Assembly: GCA_022457065.1 (NCBI GenBank) | Contig: JAJGBQ010000002.1 | Location: forward strand, 3,782,001-3,846,000 | DNA length: 64,000 nucleotides | Reading direction: 5' to 3' | From: Curvularia sp. ZM96 | Taxonomy: Eukaryota > Ascomycota > Dothideomycetes > Pleosporales > Pleosporaceae | In this document: one piece after another, positions 11,455 through 22,012 of the stretch | Layout: every line of letters starts with the position of its first letter | How positions within the stretch are numbered: the stretch's first letter is position 1 | Translations under genes and position numbers: made by a program | Notes under the pieces: model-generated | The model's input: the letters and a program-made list of their open reading frames with translations, nothing else | The model's database searches: none | What the model was told of the DNA's origin: nothing

Positions 11455-12868
11455 ATTATTGGTAGAGGCGGAGATGACATGTTTGTTCATGATCGATGTT
11501 AGCGGAGGCGTTTTCTTTTTTCTTTTTTTCTTTATACAACGCGCGATACTAAGAAAGTGAGGAACGCAGCGTGTGTTCGTCTTGTTGTTTCTGGCAAAGG
11601 AAAAGGAGAGAATGGTTCCACTGTGTTTCTGAAAACCACTGGTCAAACTCTCCATAGGTCATAGAGAATGGGATACTACAAAAGCTTGTGATACCACCCA
11701 CCAGTTCTAACAAAATGAAGCTGTTACCGAGCAATAGTTTCGGTGGCGAGGCAACTTTACGGCTTTGATGTTGCGACCACTTTTGCTAGCCACTGTGGCC
11801 AACCGTCCCATTTCGTAAAGACGGTACACCTGTCATCTCGAAGAGCACCAGAAGAGTTCTGGGCTCCTAACAAAGCCAAGCAGCCCTGCGTACCTGACGC
11901 GTTTACGCTGATGACGCTATTATCAGGCGACGAGCACGCAATATGGCGAGCGAGCGAGAAACAAGCGCAAACACTGCATCCGCGGCGCCAGAACTGTCCC
12001 GTCAGTCGCGGGCGCAGACGTGCCACTGTTCAGCCGCAACTGGAGATAAGCAAGGCAGGGAGAAATGCTTTGCCCTCGCCGGAGGATTGGCGAGGCTTGG
12101 GTTACAGCGAATAGCGGGTAGGCTAAGCACGCCAAGTCGAGCTTAACTGGCCTTGAACGCGGAGCTTAGCCGGGGAGCGCCACAGTGACATCAGGATGGC
12201 TGGTTCCCGTGCTTGGTGAGCTCTCGTAACGGCTATCGGCTTTGTAAAGCGTGTTTTCGTCGCAAGTCCCAGCCTGGAGGCAACATGTCGGAGCTATTAG
12301 CCTGAGTCTGGATTGTGGATCATGGATGGAGCTGCAGATATGCTCGTCCTTCGTCGAGTCCGAGAACTCTACCACGCAGTAATCTGCAGACCGGAACCAA
12401 GCACGGCGGCACCGCGCCGCCGAGACAGAAGCTAAGCTGCGGTTACGATGTGCAAAGCGGCACTGGCGGCCATGGATTTGCTGAGATTTCATGGCGGGTG
12501 GTGTTCGACTTGTCGCAATCATAGCGTGGCACATCATAGGCTCTGCGCCCCAACAGGCTGGGAAGCGACTCCACTCGTGTGCTTTCCCTGTTCGCCTTCA
12601 CCGAACTTCTGATTTCCCACCCCGCTGATTATCGACTAGCCATCCTGGTACAAACTCCTCGCCATCCATCCATCACCTTTTGGCCCCCCCTCCCCGCTGC
12701 AGCCTATATAACGATCCGCATGCCAGGTTCTCTCGACCCTTGATCTCACCTCGCTTCTTTTACTCCGGGTCATTTTACCTTGTCAACTGCGCAATTAATG
12801 CTCCCGCAACCAGTCTCTCTTATTTGTTTTTACCGTACACCCTTTAAAAGGTGCATTCGCTGTCTAAA
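11455..12868. other. Intergenic region, SCY1-like 3' end and permease promoter
   Basis: The first 300 nt look like a 3' untranslated region with T-runs near 11515-11530. The middle (11740-12540) has several short frames on both strands but none resembles a known protein. The last 200 nt are pyrimidine-rich and contain a likely TATA box and a leader before the permease start. It is unusually long for this window, as often seen in front of regulated permease genes. Confidence 0.45.
12705..12711 (+). promoter_or_regulatory. Possible TATA box of the permease gene
   Basis: The sequence TATATAA lies about 160 nt before the permease start codon, after a GC-rich block. The distance fits a core promoter with a 100-130 nt leader. 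The assignment rests on motif and position only. Confidence 0.4.
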
Positions 12869-14567
12869 ATGGCGTTGAAGAGTCTCCTGGGCCGCAAGGC
12901 TTCGCCCTCCGACAATACCAGCCAGAGCAGCAGCAACGAGAAGGTTGCCAACGAGCAAGATAAGAACTACGACCCGGAAGCTGCCGTCGCAAAAGGAATT
13001 ACCGCGCCCACCAACGATGATACCTCGGATGCTAGTTTCACCATAGGCAGGCAGATTGAACTAGAGGCCAACAATGCGATCCGGTACCGAACTTGCAGCT
13101 GGAAGAAGACCGCCGCACTGTTGTTTTCAGAGTACATTTGCTTGGCTATCATGTCGTTTCCCTGGTCATACTCTGTCCTTGGTCTTGTGCCGGGCTTGAT
13201 ACTGACCTGTGTGATTGCGGGTCTTGTGCTTTACACTTCGTTGACCACCTGGTAAGTTGCCTTTTTATTTTTTTTTTAAAATATTTGAGTAAAGTCACTT
13301 GCTTACGCTATACTAGGGAGTTTTGTATGCGTCACCCACAGATTCGTGATGTCTGTGATATCGGCCAGATGCTTTTCTGGAAGAAGAAATGGGCTTTTTA
13401 CGCTACTGCAGTCATGTTCGTCCTGAACAGTAAGCCATCATCCCTGCTTGGGCTCGAGTCGCCGGACCAGTTGCATAAAAGTGTTGCTGCAAAGGCCTCG
13501 CATCACATGCAACTTTTCATTTCCCTGCATTCTACTAACGCTTGTCAGACGTCTTTATCATGGGCTTGCATTGCCTTGTGGGGGCGAAATGGTTCAATAC
13601 GATCACTGGACATGCTACATGCACCATTGTCTTCGCCGTCATCACTGCCGTTATATCATTCGTAGCCTCTCTTCCGCGTACATTCAACACTCTGGCAACC
13701 CTAGCAAGCGCCTCCGCCTTGTTCACCTTTGTCTCGGTCATTCTCGCCGCAGCGTTCTCAGGTGTTGATGGAAAGCCAGCGGGTTACCCCAGTAAGGGTG
13801 AACTCGAAGTTTACGCTGTGCCTCCAGCTGGCACCACTTTTGTCCTTGGAATGAGCGCGTTCATGAACATCTCCTACACCTTCATCGGCCAAATCACTCT
13901 TCCTAGCTTCATTGCTGAGATGAGAGAACCCAAAGATTTCCCAAAGGCGCTCTGGGCCGTCACCATCTGTGAGGTCATCGTCTTTTCTCTGGTCGGAGGC
14001 GTTGTCTACGGATATACGGGCACCAACTACATGACATCGCCGGCTTTTGGCTCGATCTCCAACGAAGTCTACAAAAAGGTGTCGTTCACCTTCATGGTAC
14101 CCACCATCATCTTTCTCGGTGTCTTGTACGCTTCAGTGACTGCACGTTTCGTGCTGTTCCGCATCTTCGGACCTACTTCGCCACACAGGACTGGCCATAC
14201 CGTGACCGGGTGGCTCACATGGACTGCCATTCTTGCAGCGCTCTGGGTCCTGGCTTTCATCATTGCCGAAGTCATTCCATTCTTCTCCGACTTGCTCTCG
14301 CTCATGAGCTCGCTTTTTGACTCATTCTTTGGCTTCATCTTCTGGGGCGCTGCATACTTTCAGCTTCGCTCAGAGAAGTACGGACCAAACTACTGGAAGA
14401 CGCGTGGTTTCCGCGGATTCTTTGGCTTCTTCTTCAACATTGTACTTTGTCTCATCGGGCTGCTGTTCCTCACTGCAGGAACGTATGCTACGGTGCAGTC
14501 CATCATTGACGGCTACAAAGCTGATGGATTTGGAGGGCCATTTACTTGCGCCGACAATGGCTTGTAA
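12869..14567 (+). CDS. Amino acid permease, AAAP family (Mtr-like)
   Basis: Membrane importer related to Neurospora Mtr (neutral aliphatic and aromatic amino acids), Aa_trans family. Exons 12869-13251, 13317-13429 and 13549-14567 give 504 residues. The first 70 residues are a polar cytosolic tail. About eleven hydrophobic segments follow, beginning ALLFSEYICLAIMSFPWSYS, the family's first helix. The loop GQITLPSFIAEMREPKDFPKAL matches the conserved stretch of Mtr-like proteins. The start ATG at 12869 has a good context (AAAATGGCG). Substrates cannot be told from sequence; neutral amino acids are the best guess. Confidence 0.9.
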
Positions 14568-14987
14568 TAGAGTCTTGTGGTAGAGAGTTGGTAGACGTGA
14601 GATCTTCGTTCAGACTGGTTCAACCGTAGAAATGCACCAGATAGATAAGAAGATGTCAGAGATACATAATATACCTCGTTAAATAGCAGGAAAAAACATC
14701 CAGACTCACAATTTGCTATTTGTCTGCTCTCTTAGAGAGGCCATCTTCTGACGAGATCAAGGAATACCCATGTTTTACACGTGACGCTCCCCACGCCCTC
14801 GGATAGTTCGTCCGCAAAGCCTAAGCCGAGCTATGACGTTCGCTAGTCCCACATCTGCCGACCAACACATGCTCGGCAAACTGGCAACCTCCCCCACATC
14901 CCTCTGAACACGAGGCTCTTTCGTCTTTCTCTCTCAGCTACGTTCAACTCTAGTTTGTACACGAACCTTTGCGTCAACCTCGTAATC
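14568..14987. other. Intergenic region, permease 3' end and OPI3 promoter
   Basis: Two tandem plus-strand genes are separated by 420 nt. The first part is AT-rich (GATACATAATATACC near 14660). The last part is pyrimidine-rich with CTCTCTC just before the OPI3 start. No inositol-response element (CATGTGAAAT type) is clearly present; CACGTG is found near 14777. Confidence 0.4.
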
Positions 14988-15835
14988 ATGAGTGAATACA
15001 TCGACTTCAGCAAGCCCAGCTTCTGGAGTAAGTATTGCGATCAAGCGTAGCTCTACTTGTGAATGCGAAAACTAACAAGGCAACAGTATCTGCGGCTAGC
15101 ATTGCGTTCAATCCCACATTTTGGAAGTGAGTCAGCATTGTCGAGATGTTGTGGAATGTACTAATGCATCTTACAGCATTGCAGCTCAGCAGGGTATGTA
15201 AATGTACCTTTGTTGCTGTGGGCAGCGAAAGAAGTGTACATGTGAGAACATTGGTCTGACGAGGAACAGAATACCACAACAAGGTCATTACCAAGCTGTT
15301 CGGCGGTAACTCACGACTTGGCTGCTATGCGCTCGCCGTAACCATCTTCTCGCTCGGCATTTTTAGAGACTACCTGTGCGTAACAAAGTCATTCGCAGGA
15401 TGCATCTATCAACTTCACCTGCTAACGACTCCCAGATACACCGAGGCTCTTGCAGACCAACCCACCCATCCAACCCTCTTATCCCCTGCAATCAAGTACT
15501 CTGCCATTCCGCTCTTTCTCACCGGAAACACGCTCGTCCTGACGTCCATGTGGGCGCTCGGCGTCACCGGTACCTACCTGGGCGATTACTTTGGAATCCT
15601 CATGGACGAGCCCGTCACCACTTTCCCCTTTAATGTCTCCAGCTCTCCCATGTACCACGGCTCCACCATGTCTTTCTTGGCGTCCGCCATCTGGTACGGC
15701 AAGCCGGCTGGCATCTTGCTGTCTGGACTGGTCTGGACTGCGTATTCGATTGCGTGCAAGTGGGAGGACCCATTCACGGCTATGATTTACCGCAAGAGAG
15801 ACGAGGAGAGGGCCAAGGGAAAGAAGGGCCAGTAG
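14988..15835 (+). CDS. opi3: Phospholipid N-methyltransferase, OPI3 type
   Basis: ER-membrane enzyme that performs the last two methylations converting phosphatidylethanolamine to phosphatidylcholine. Five exons, 14988-15027, 15087-15126, 15177-15193, 15270-15375 and 15436-15835, yield 200 residues, close to yeast Opi3 (206). The third exon is only 17 nt. The PEMT core is clear: TSMWALGVTGTYLGDYFGIL, then SSPMYHGSTMSFLASAIWYGKPAGI, and a Lys/Arg-rich C-terminus (KRDEERAKGKKGQ). Four hydrophobic helices are expected. The small exons explain why the N-terminus is hard to see in any single frame. It converges on the PAP2 phosphatase gene, another phospholipid enzyme. Confidence 0.93.
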
Positions 15836-16615
15836 AGGCCTTGTCTCAATGGCCGGCGCAGTGTAGCAGGGTAGCCTTGAGCTTTACGACCTCGTCCAAG
15901 AATCGTGTACCCTAGCAGTCATGCGTCGGCCGCAGCGTAGCGCAGCACAGAAAGAGGTGGAACGGTACGTGTTTTCAACACAACAGTCTATGCCCGGCGT
16001 CCACATCTACCTCGAAGGGGTATTCAACTGCCAGGTGGGTGGAGAAGAGGGAGGTATATATAGGAGCATCATCAAAAAGCACAGTCGAATTTGACATGAC
16101 AAGACATAGCCCAAAGCGACAAACACCCAGAGCGACATTTCCTTGTTCCATCCCTTCCTTCTGCTGGTAGGTAAGATACCCGCTGTAGTGTAATGCCCTG
16201 ATGTTGTTTCTTGCTTCCTCGTTAGGTTGTGTGTGTATCGTCCAAGAGACTGTCTTGTTCCGTTTCACATAGACCTATTTGCTGCTGGCTTTTGCGGTTC
16301 TACGGGCATTTTTATTTGCACCGCAACGGGAACTTTTTGTAAACACAAGACCATGATGATTTTTCTATCGGGGGCTAAGATCACCCACAGATAATGCCTA
16401 AAGACGGTTGAACTTTGAACAAGAAAAATTGCATATTGACGGGGATATCTAATTACAATTCGTCGTAGTCGTCTCGTATATGAACCTCTTCCTTTCCGTT
16501 TGCCTGGGAATATAGAGGTGTTTTTTTTAATTAATAAACATTGCATCCCACCCAGCACAGCGAGTGTGTATTAGCAAAGCAAACAATTTCCAACGCAAGT
16601 GTAAAAAAGAGGCAA
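15836..16615. other. Convergent intergenic region, OPI3 and PAP2 3' ends
   Basis: 780 nt between two convergent stop codons. AT-rich parts such as TTTTTTTTAATTAATAAA near 16521 probably hold polyadenylation signals on either strand. No gene is recognised. Confidence 0.4.
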
Positions 16616-17922
16616 TTAGACATCTTGCGAGCCCGGCGTCCTCGAATGCCTCGAACTAGGGGGGTTCCCTGCATGCGGCACGCCATTTGAATTCAAGACA
16701 CCGAGTTCGCTTTCGTCGACCGAATGCACAGCACGAGTGTCTGTCCTTTTCCTAGCCTTGCTCCATCCTTCTGTGCCGACGTACGAGCCCCGGCCGACAC
16801 CAATGCCCCACGCGCGCTCGTAGCTGCGGGGACCCCAGGCCCAACCTGCGCCGCGCGTAATGGGGAGGTGGTACCAGCGGAAGGAGAACCAAGCGCAGGT
16901 GATGCCAATGAGGGAGCCGAACAGCATGTCAAAGCCAAAGTGGCGGAAGTCGGTGTAGCGGGTGCTGGTGATGTAGATGGCGGCGCAGATAGGGACGAGG
17001 ATGAGGACGAGCGTGTAGACGGGAGGCGCGGCGTTTTGGTACCGGATGGGGACTACGACGTCGTCGGTGTAGGAGGTTGGGGATGAGAGGGATGTGTCTT
17101 GTTTGTGCATGGGGAGAGTGGCTTGTTTTTTAAGGTTGGAGGGCGCTACGGCGGAGGTCCAGGCGGGGTTTGTGGAGAAGGGGCGGTGCGGGAGGAAGGG
17201 GATTGCGACGGAGAATTTGGAGGCGACGAAGAGGGTGAGGTAGAGGAGGCCAGCCCATGAGACTGTAGAGGTACTGGGTTAGTGAATGTGTCTGGTAGGA
17301 GGTCGGGAAGAGGCTTACAGCTGGAGTGTCCGCTGGGGAACGACTTGAAGCCATCTTTCAGGAGATCGTTGTCTGTCTGGGTGCAGATACCAGAAGTAAC
17401 GAGCACCCAGGCTGGATCAAAGATGTCCTCGACGACAGGATTGATGGCGAATTCGGCGATGCGATTGAGGTCGGGCTTGCATCTTGAGAGCAGATCCGGT
17501 CTCGGCTTTCCAAACAGGTTCTTCATGCCCTGGGTGATCAAAAAGGCCGTCGCGAGGGAAAGAGCCAAGCCCATCCATCCTGTGTTCCACTCCCAGAGCT
17601 TCCTCCTCCAAATCAGCGACTTTGGTGTTCCACGCTCAGCAGTTGGTCCAGGAACAAAGACAAGGCACACGACCATGATGATGGCGGCAGGTATGACAAG
17701 CGAAACCACGACCAGCAGCCATGTCGGAATCTTTTCGTTGAACTGGTGCGGGTACGAGATGTTGAGATCGACAGGGGAGAATGGTCGACGGAAGGGCTCG
17801 AGGTATTCCCAGCCGCCGGCGACGGCAGCAATGGCGATAATAACGATCCAGTCGAAGATGTAGGATGCGATGAGCCGTGACGACGGCCGACTCATGGTCT
17901 TGAACGACTGCATATTTGCCAT
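16616..17922 (-). CDS. PAP2-family lipid phosphate phosphatase (DPP1/LPP1-like)
   Basis: Membrane phosphatase acting on diacylglycerol pyrophosphate, phosphatidate or lysophosphatidate. Exons 17319-17922 and 16616-17262 give 416 residues. All three catalytic motifs of the family are present: Lys134..Arg141-Pro142 (KNLFGKPRP), Pro196-Ser-Gly-His199 (PSGHSS), and SRYTDFRHFGFD, with His as nucleophile and Asp as charge relay. Six membrane helices are visible around them. The single 56-nt intron interrupts just after the second motif. A long low-complexity C-terminal tail (last 90 residues) is rich in Ser, Thr and Arg and probably cytosolic. Exact substrate preference among the lipid phosphates is not set by the sequence. 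Confidence 0.92.
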
Positions 17923-18784
17923 GGTGAAGAGGGTGTGGCTGGCAACAGCGGAGCAGAGGCAAGACGAAGTAAATGTTCAGTCGAGCAGCTGGCACGAGCA
18001 CGCCAACGTCCAGGACTGATCAAAATAACAGGCGCATAGACGGGGGGCTTAGATGGAATTAACCCTTGGCACGTGTATCAAGAGTTTTGGCGGGAGACTT
18101 GGGCTAGCGTTGTTGCAAGGCGGGAGGCGGTCGTAGTGTGGTGTATATAGAGCTTGTGTGTACAAGCATAGAAGATGTCATCAAGCGGGAAGCAGCTGAC
18201 AGTTGAAGAGAGGAAAGGCAGATCCAGTGGCGTGAAGGGGTGAAGGGTGAAGGGGGGGAGGCACGCGACAGGCGCCAAGTGCCCAGCGGACGGCTTGAGG
18301 CTGTGAGGCAGATGGATACGACGTCGTCTCAGCAGGCGCCCAGAGCGTCGGTGGCCTATTGGAGTGCGAGCGGCGTACGTGCATGGCGCCCGATTGCTGA
18401 CTGCCGGCCTGGAAGGTGCGCGGAGGCGGAGGTTCGTGATCCAGTCTCTGTCTTCGACGCCGGACAGCGGACAACGCAAAGGGACAGCGGACAGCCACGA
18501 TGGCGATGACGACGATGAAGGGCAAGGATGCTTGCGACGGCCGGGGAGCGAGCGGCGCCGGCTAAACCCATGCTGGACGATGCGCGCCGCCAGTGGACAA
18601 ACTCTCCGCACTCCGCCCACGTCATCCTTCGCTATTTTTTAGGCCTGGGCTGAATCTGAATTGCGCGTACGCACCCACGCTCAACGGTAGCCCAAGCTCA
18701 GCCCCAGGCACTGCGTATCCTGCATAGTATACGCCGGATACGCTCACGGACATCTCCATATTCACCCACTCGCCGCAGCCCACC
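17923..18784. promoter_or_regulatory. Divergent spacer, PAP2 and ankyrin gene promoters
   Basis: 862 nt between divergent starts. GC content is high and many spurious frames overlap in all directions without resembling a protein. CACGTG occurs near 18071. Close to the ankyrin gene the sequence has CCCAGGC and CAGGC blocks and a pyrimidine-rich leader. Confidence 0.4.
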
Positions 18785-19453
18785 ATGGCGCTTCCGCCGC
18801 CAACCATCGACTTGCTCCTCAACCTCATCGATACCCGCCCACAGTCCATTCTCACGTCGCTGGCGCAGCATCCCCAACTGGCTTCGGCCCGAGACGCCCA
18901 TGGCTACTCGCTCGTCCATGCCGCCGCCTCGTACAACCAACTCGCCGTGCTGCGCGACCTGGTCCAAAAATACAACGCCGACGTAAACATCCTGGACGAG
19001 GACGGCGAGACGCCCTTGTTTGCGGCGGAGAAAGTTGAGGTTGCAAAATGCCTCGTCGAGGAACTCGGCGCCGACGTTAGCATACGAAATGGTGAGGGTC
19101 AGACGGCCGAGGACAAGATTGGCGAGGAAGAGGGAGAGGCACACGAAGTATTCCAGTATCTGAGAAGTCGGAGAACCGGTTCAGAGCCAATGCCTGCGGG
19201 TGTCGTTGAAACCGAGGGTGTCCATCCGCCGCCGCCACTGCCTAACGGCGTCAAGGTCAACGTGGGCACCATGGAAGAAGACGCTGGTGAGGCGCCAGAC
19301 CCGGAAATCCGGAGGCGCATTGAGGAGCTGGCCGCGAGAGAGGACTACGATTCAGAAGAGGTGCAGAGCCAACTCAGGGAGCTGGTGCAGAATGTTGTCA
19401 GTGGTATGGGAACCGAGGATGCAGGTAGGAGCGTCAAGAGAAGGGTCGATTGA
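18785..19453 (+). CDS. Small ankyrin-repeat protein (possible Yar1-like)
   Basis: An intronless 222-residue protein. Ankyrin repeats span about residues 35-105: ARDAHGYSLVHAAASYNQLAVLRDLV, then NILDEDGETPLFAAEKVEVAKCLVEELGADVSIRNGEG, with conserved G-x-(S/T)-(L/P)-h-x-A positions. A Pro-rich linker (PPPPLP) and an acidic helical C-terminus with PEIRRRIEELAAREDY follow. Size and arrangement resemble Yar1, the yeast chaperone of ribosomal protein S3, but ankyrin similarity alone does not prove this. A cytosolic or nuclear location is likely since no signal peptide or membrane helix is seen. The start follows CCCACC, a good context. Confidence 0.8.
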   Translation: MALPPPTIDLLLNLIDTRPQSILTSLAQHPQLASARDAHGYSLVHAAASYNQLAVLRDLVQKYNADVNILDEDGETPLFAAEKVEVAKCLVEELGADVSIRNGEGQTAEDKIGEEEGEAHEVFQYLRSRRTGSEPMPAGVVETEGVHPPPPLPNGVKVNVGTMEEDAGEAPDPEIRRRIEELAAREDYDSEEVQSQLRELVQNVVSGMGTEDAGRSVKRRVD

Positions 19454-22012
19454 ACTCGATGATGAGCAACCGTGAACTTGTACCACTCGTCGAGTCAACA
19501 GAGCGCACCCACTCACCAAATACCCTGCGCACGCCTCGCATACTTGGACGCTACCTAAAGACATGCTAGGGCTACGACGCCCGCAAGCATAACAGCGACC
19601 AGCCCAGTCGATGAATCTCGAGCCCATATAAGAACGGTTTCGAGATTTCTCCTCTGGTTGGGGAACTGTTCACACCAGCCAGGTAGTTCTCAAGTAATAT
19701 AAGCCAAGGCCTGTTTCACGATCCCTCTTCAACCTCACCTCTGTTCCGTGGGTCCTTTCAGCCCCGCATGTCCCCCGCATGTCGCATTCTCACGTCACTT
19801 GGACCTGCACGGTCAAATGCAAAGCATCACAGCCTAGCCAATCAGCTCGCTTTGCGCGAGCCCAGCAACAGCCTCATGATTCCTTGCCGAACTCTATTCG
19901 CCTGCATTGTCGGCGTCGGAATAATATATGTTCAGCATCTTGTGTGTGTGTGTGCCCTTGGATACCCTGTCCGCCCTATCGGATCCACTACCGTCGGCAT
20001 TGGAACCATGCATGTTAATCACGGCCCGGCGAGACCGGCGATACTCCTACTCCACCCTGCACGATCCACGAATGCTGTGCCTGAAGAGGAAAGTGGCTCC
20101 GTATGCACATTAATAACAAGTAAATGGACAGAATGCTTGGGAGGTGTATGTCTATAGAAGACGACTGCGTTTGTAGCAAGCGAGCCGACGGGTGTGGTAT
20201 CGAGCTGCTACTAGCACGAGTACGTGTATGCACTGTATAGGTATACATCTAGGAACAAGAAAAAAGCGCAGAAATCAGTTCTCTCGCTGCCATTGTCATC
20301 ACTACTACCATCAAACCTTTTTCGAGTCAGAGAACTGGTCTTGTCCCTCGACGACTTAATCGGCCATTCGGCATACGGTTATCTCCGTCCGTTATTCCCG
20401 GGCGCCGCCAAACTCTCTCACATCCAAACCTACCATACATGGTAGGAAGATCACAAAAAAGCACTTACCCGTTGATTGCAGTGTCGTTACTTCGGACTTT
20501 CTCCATCGGACGTACTTCCGCTTCTGTTCAAACTTGGTGTTTCGCACATGTTGTATTCGCGCCGAACGGGCATGTCGGCCACCATCGGCGTCGGCCTTTC
20601 GCTCTTTCTTTTTTGCTTTTGTGCCAATGTCCTTCACCAAAACAATGCGCCTCTTCGGCGGATTTACATCGCCACTGGATGACTTTCAGGCCCCCGCCCA
20701 CACCGACCACCCCTCCCCCCCGTTTTGCTCCACCCCGCCCCTTTGATCTTTCCAACAGCTTGGCTATTATACTGCAATGGGAAGGGAAAGCCAAAATGTG
20801 TTGATTCTAGTCGGTCAAATACGCTGCTTTTTCGGCGCTTCGGTCTACCTTCGAGTGGGTTTTATGACTAGATCCTGGAGTGAAGATGCTTACACATTGC
20901 TTGCTCAGCACCACAATGGCGGGCGTATATTGAGTTTGAACAGTACCGGGCAAACAACGACGGACGAACTTGGTGGTTGGTTCGTGGTCTTGTGCTCGGC
21001 CAAGCATCACCACATCTTCTACCTGAGATATACTTCTATATCCAGTATATCCTATTCTGTTGCTGCATGCCAAACTTGAATTCTGCACTTCCATGCTCAG
21101 ATGCAGCTGACACAAGTCGTGTTCAGCATACCAGAAACACAAAGACCATGCCAATGTACCAGAAAAACCAAGGATAAGCTTGTCCCCTCGAAGTGTTGCA
21201 AGAAGCGACGATCTCCGGGACCCTCACCACTTGACACACAGTCTGTTCACATCTAGCACAGGACAATCTCCGAATCGGGAATCCTACTCCGTCTGTATGA
21301 AGCAAACTAAATCTATGCAGTTATGTACCTGTTGTTATACCAGGAAACCCAAACTAATTAGCCTACTGTTGAATCTCCTGAACGTCCAACGCCAACACCA
21401 ACGCCAAACACATTTCCCACCCCTGAAACTTTAACTTTGAAACAAACAACTTAAAAGCACCACCCTCTTCCTTTCTGAATTAAGTAGAAGCCAACGACCT
21501 CACTACCACTCAACCTGTACATGGGTCTGTCCTTCATTCGTTTGTTGAGCAAGACAAGACCCAGGAAAAAAAGAAATGCAATCAGCCCCACCCGCAGTCC
21601 TATACTCGACTGTGATATCGTAGATTGCCTCTTTGGGAAATATTTCTGTTTTGCGGTGGCAAGCGGGAGGGGAAAAGCAAGAAAAAAGGGGGGCTCTAAC
21701 GGCTGGCGTTGGGGAGCTTGGCGGTCTGTTCTGTGTCCGTTCTTTGTGGATGTGTGGTACTTGGTAGGTTCCGCGCCAATGCTGCTGGTTGTAGTAATGG
21801 TTTTTCATAATTCACTGATGCATTGTTCCCTCATAGAAAACAAGTCAGGAAGTCATCACAATCACAGTCGCCATAGACTTCAGCACAGTTTAGACAAGTG
21901 GCATATCCTTACACCCTTACTATCTTGTTGTATTCAATTGCTTCGTCATGTACTCCTCGCATGTACTTCATAGATCCATAAAACATATCCGTGTTGTTCA
22001 CAATTGCATGTC
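19454..22012. other. 2.6 kb region without a recognisable gene
   Basis: This convergent gap is the longest gene-free stretch in the window. It contains only short frames that fit no family, a small TG repeat near 19943, a C-rich run near 20713, and AT-rich parts near 21300-21480. No tRNA, 5S copy, inverted terminal repeat or intron chain could be assembled. It may hold long untranslated regions, a non-coding RNA or a fast-evolving gene. Confidence 0.4.
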
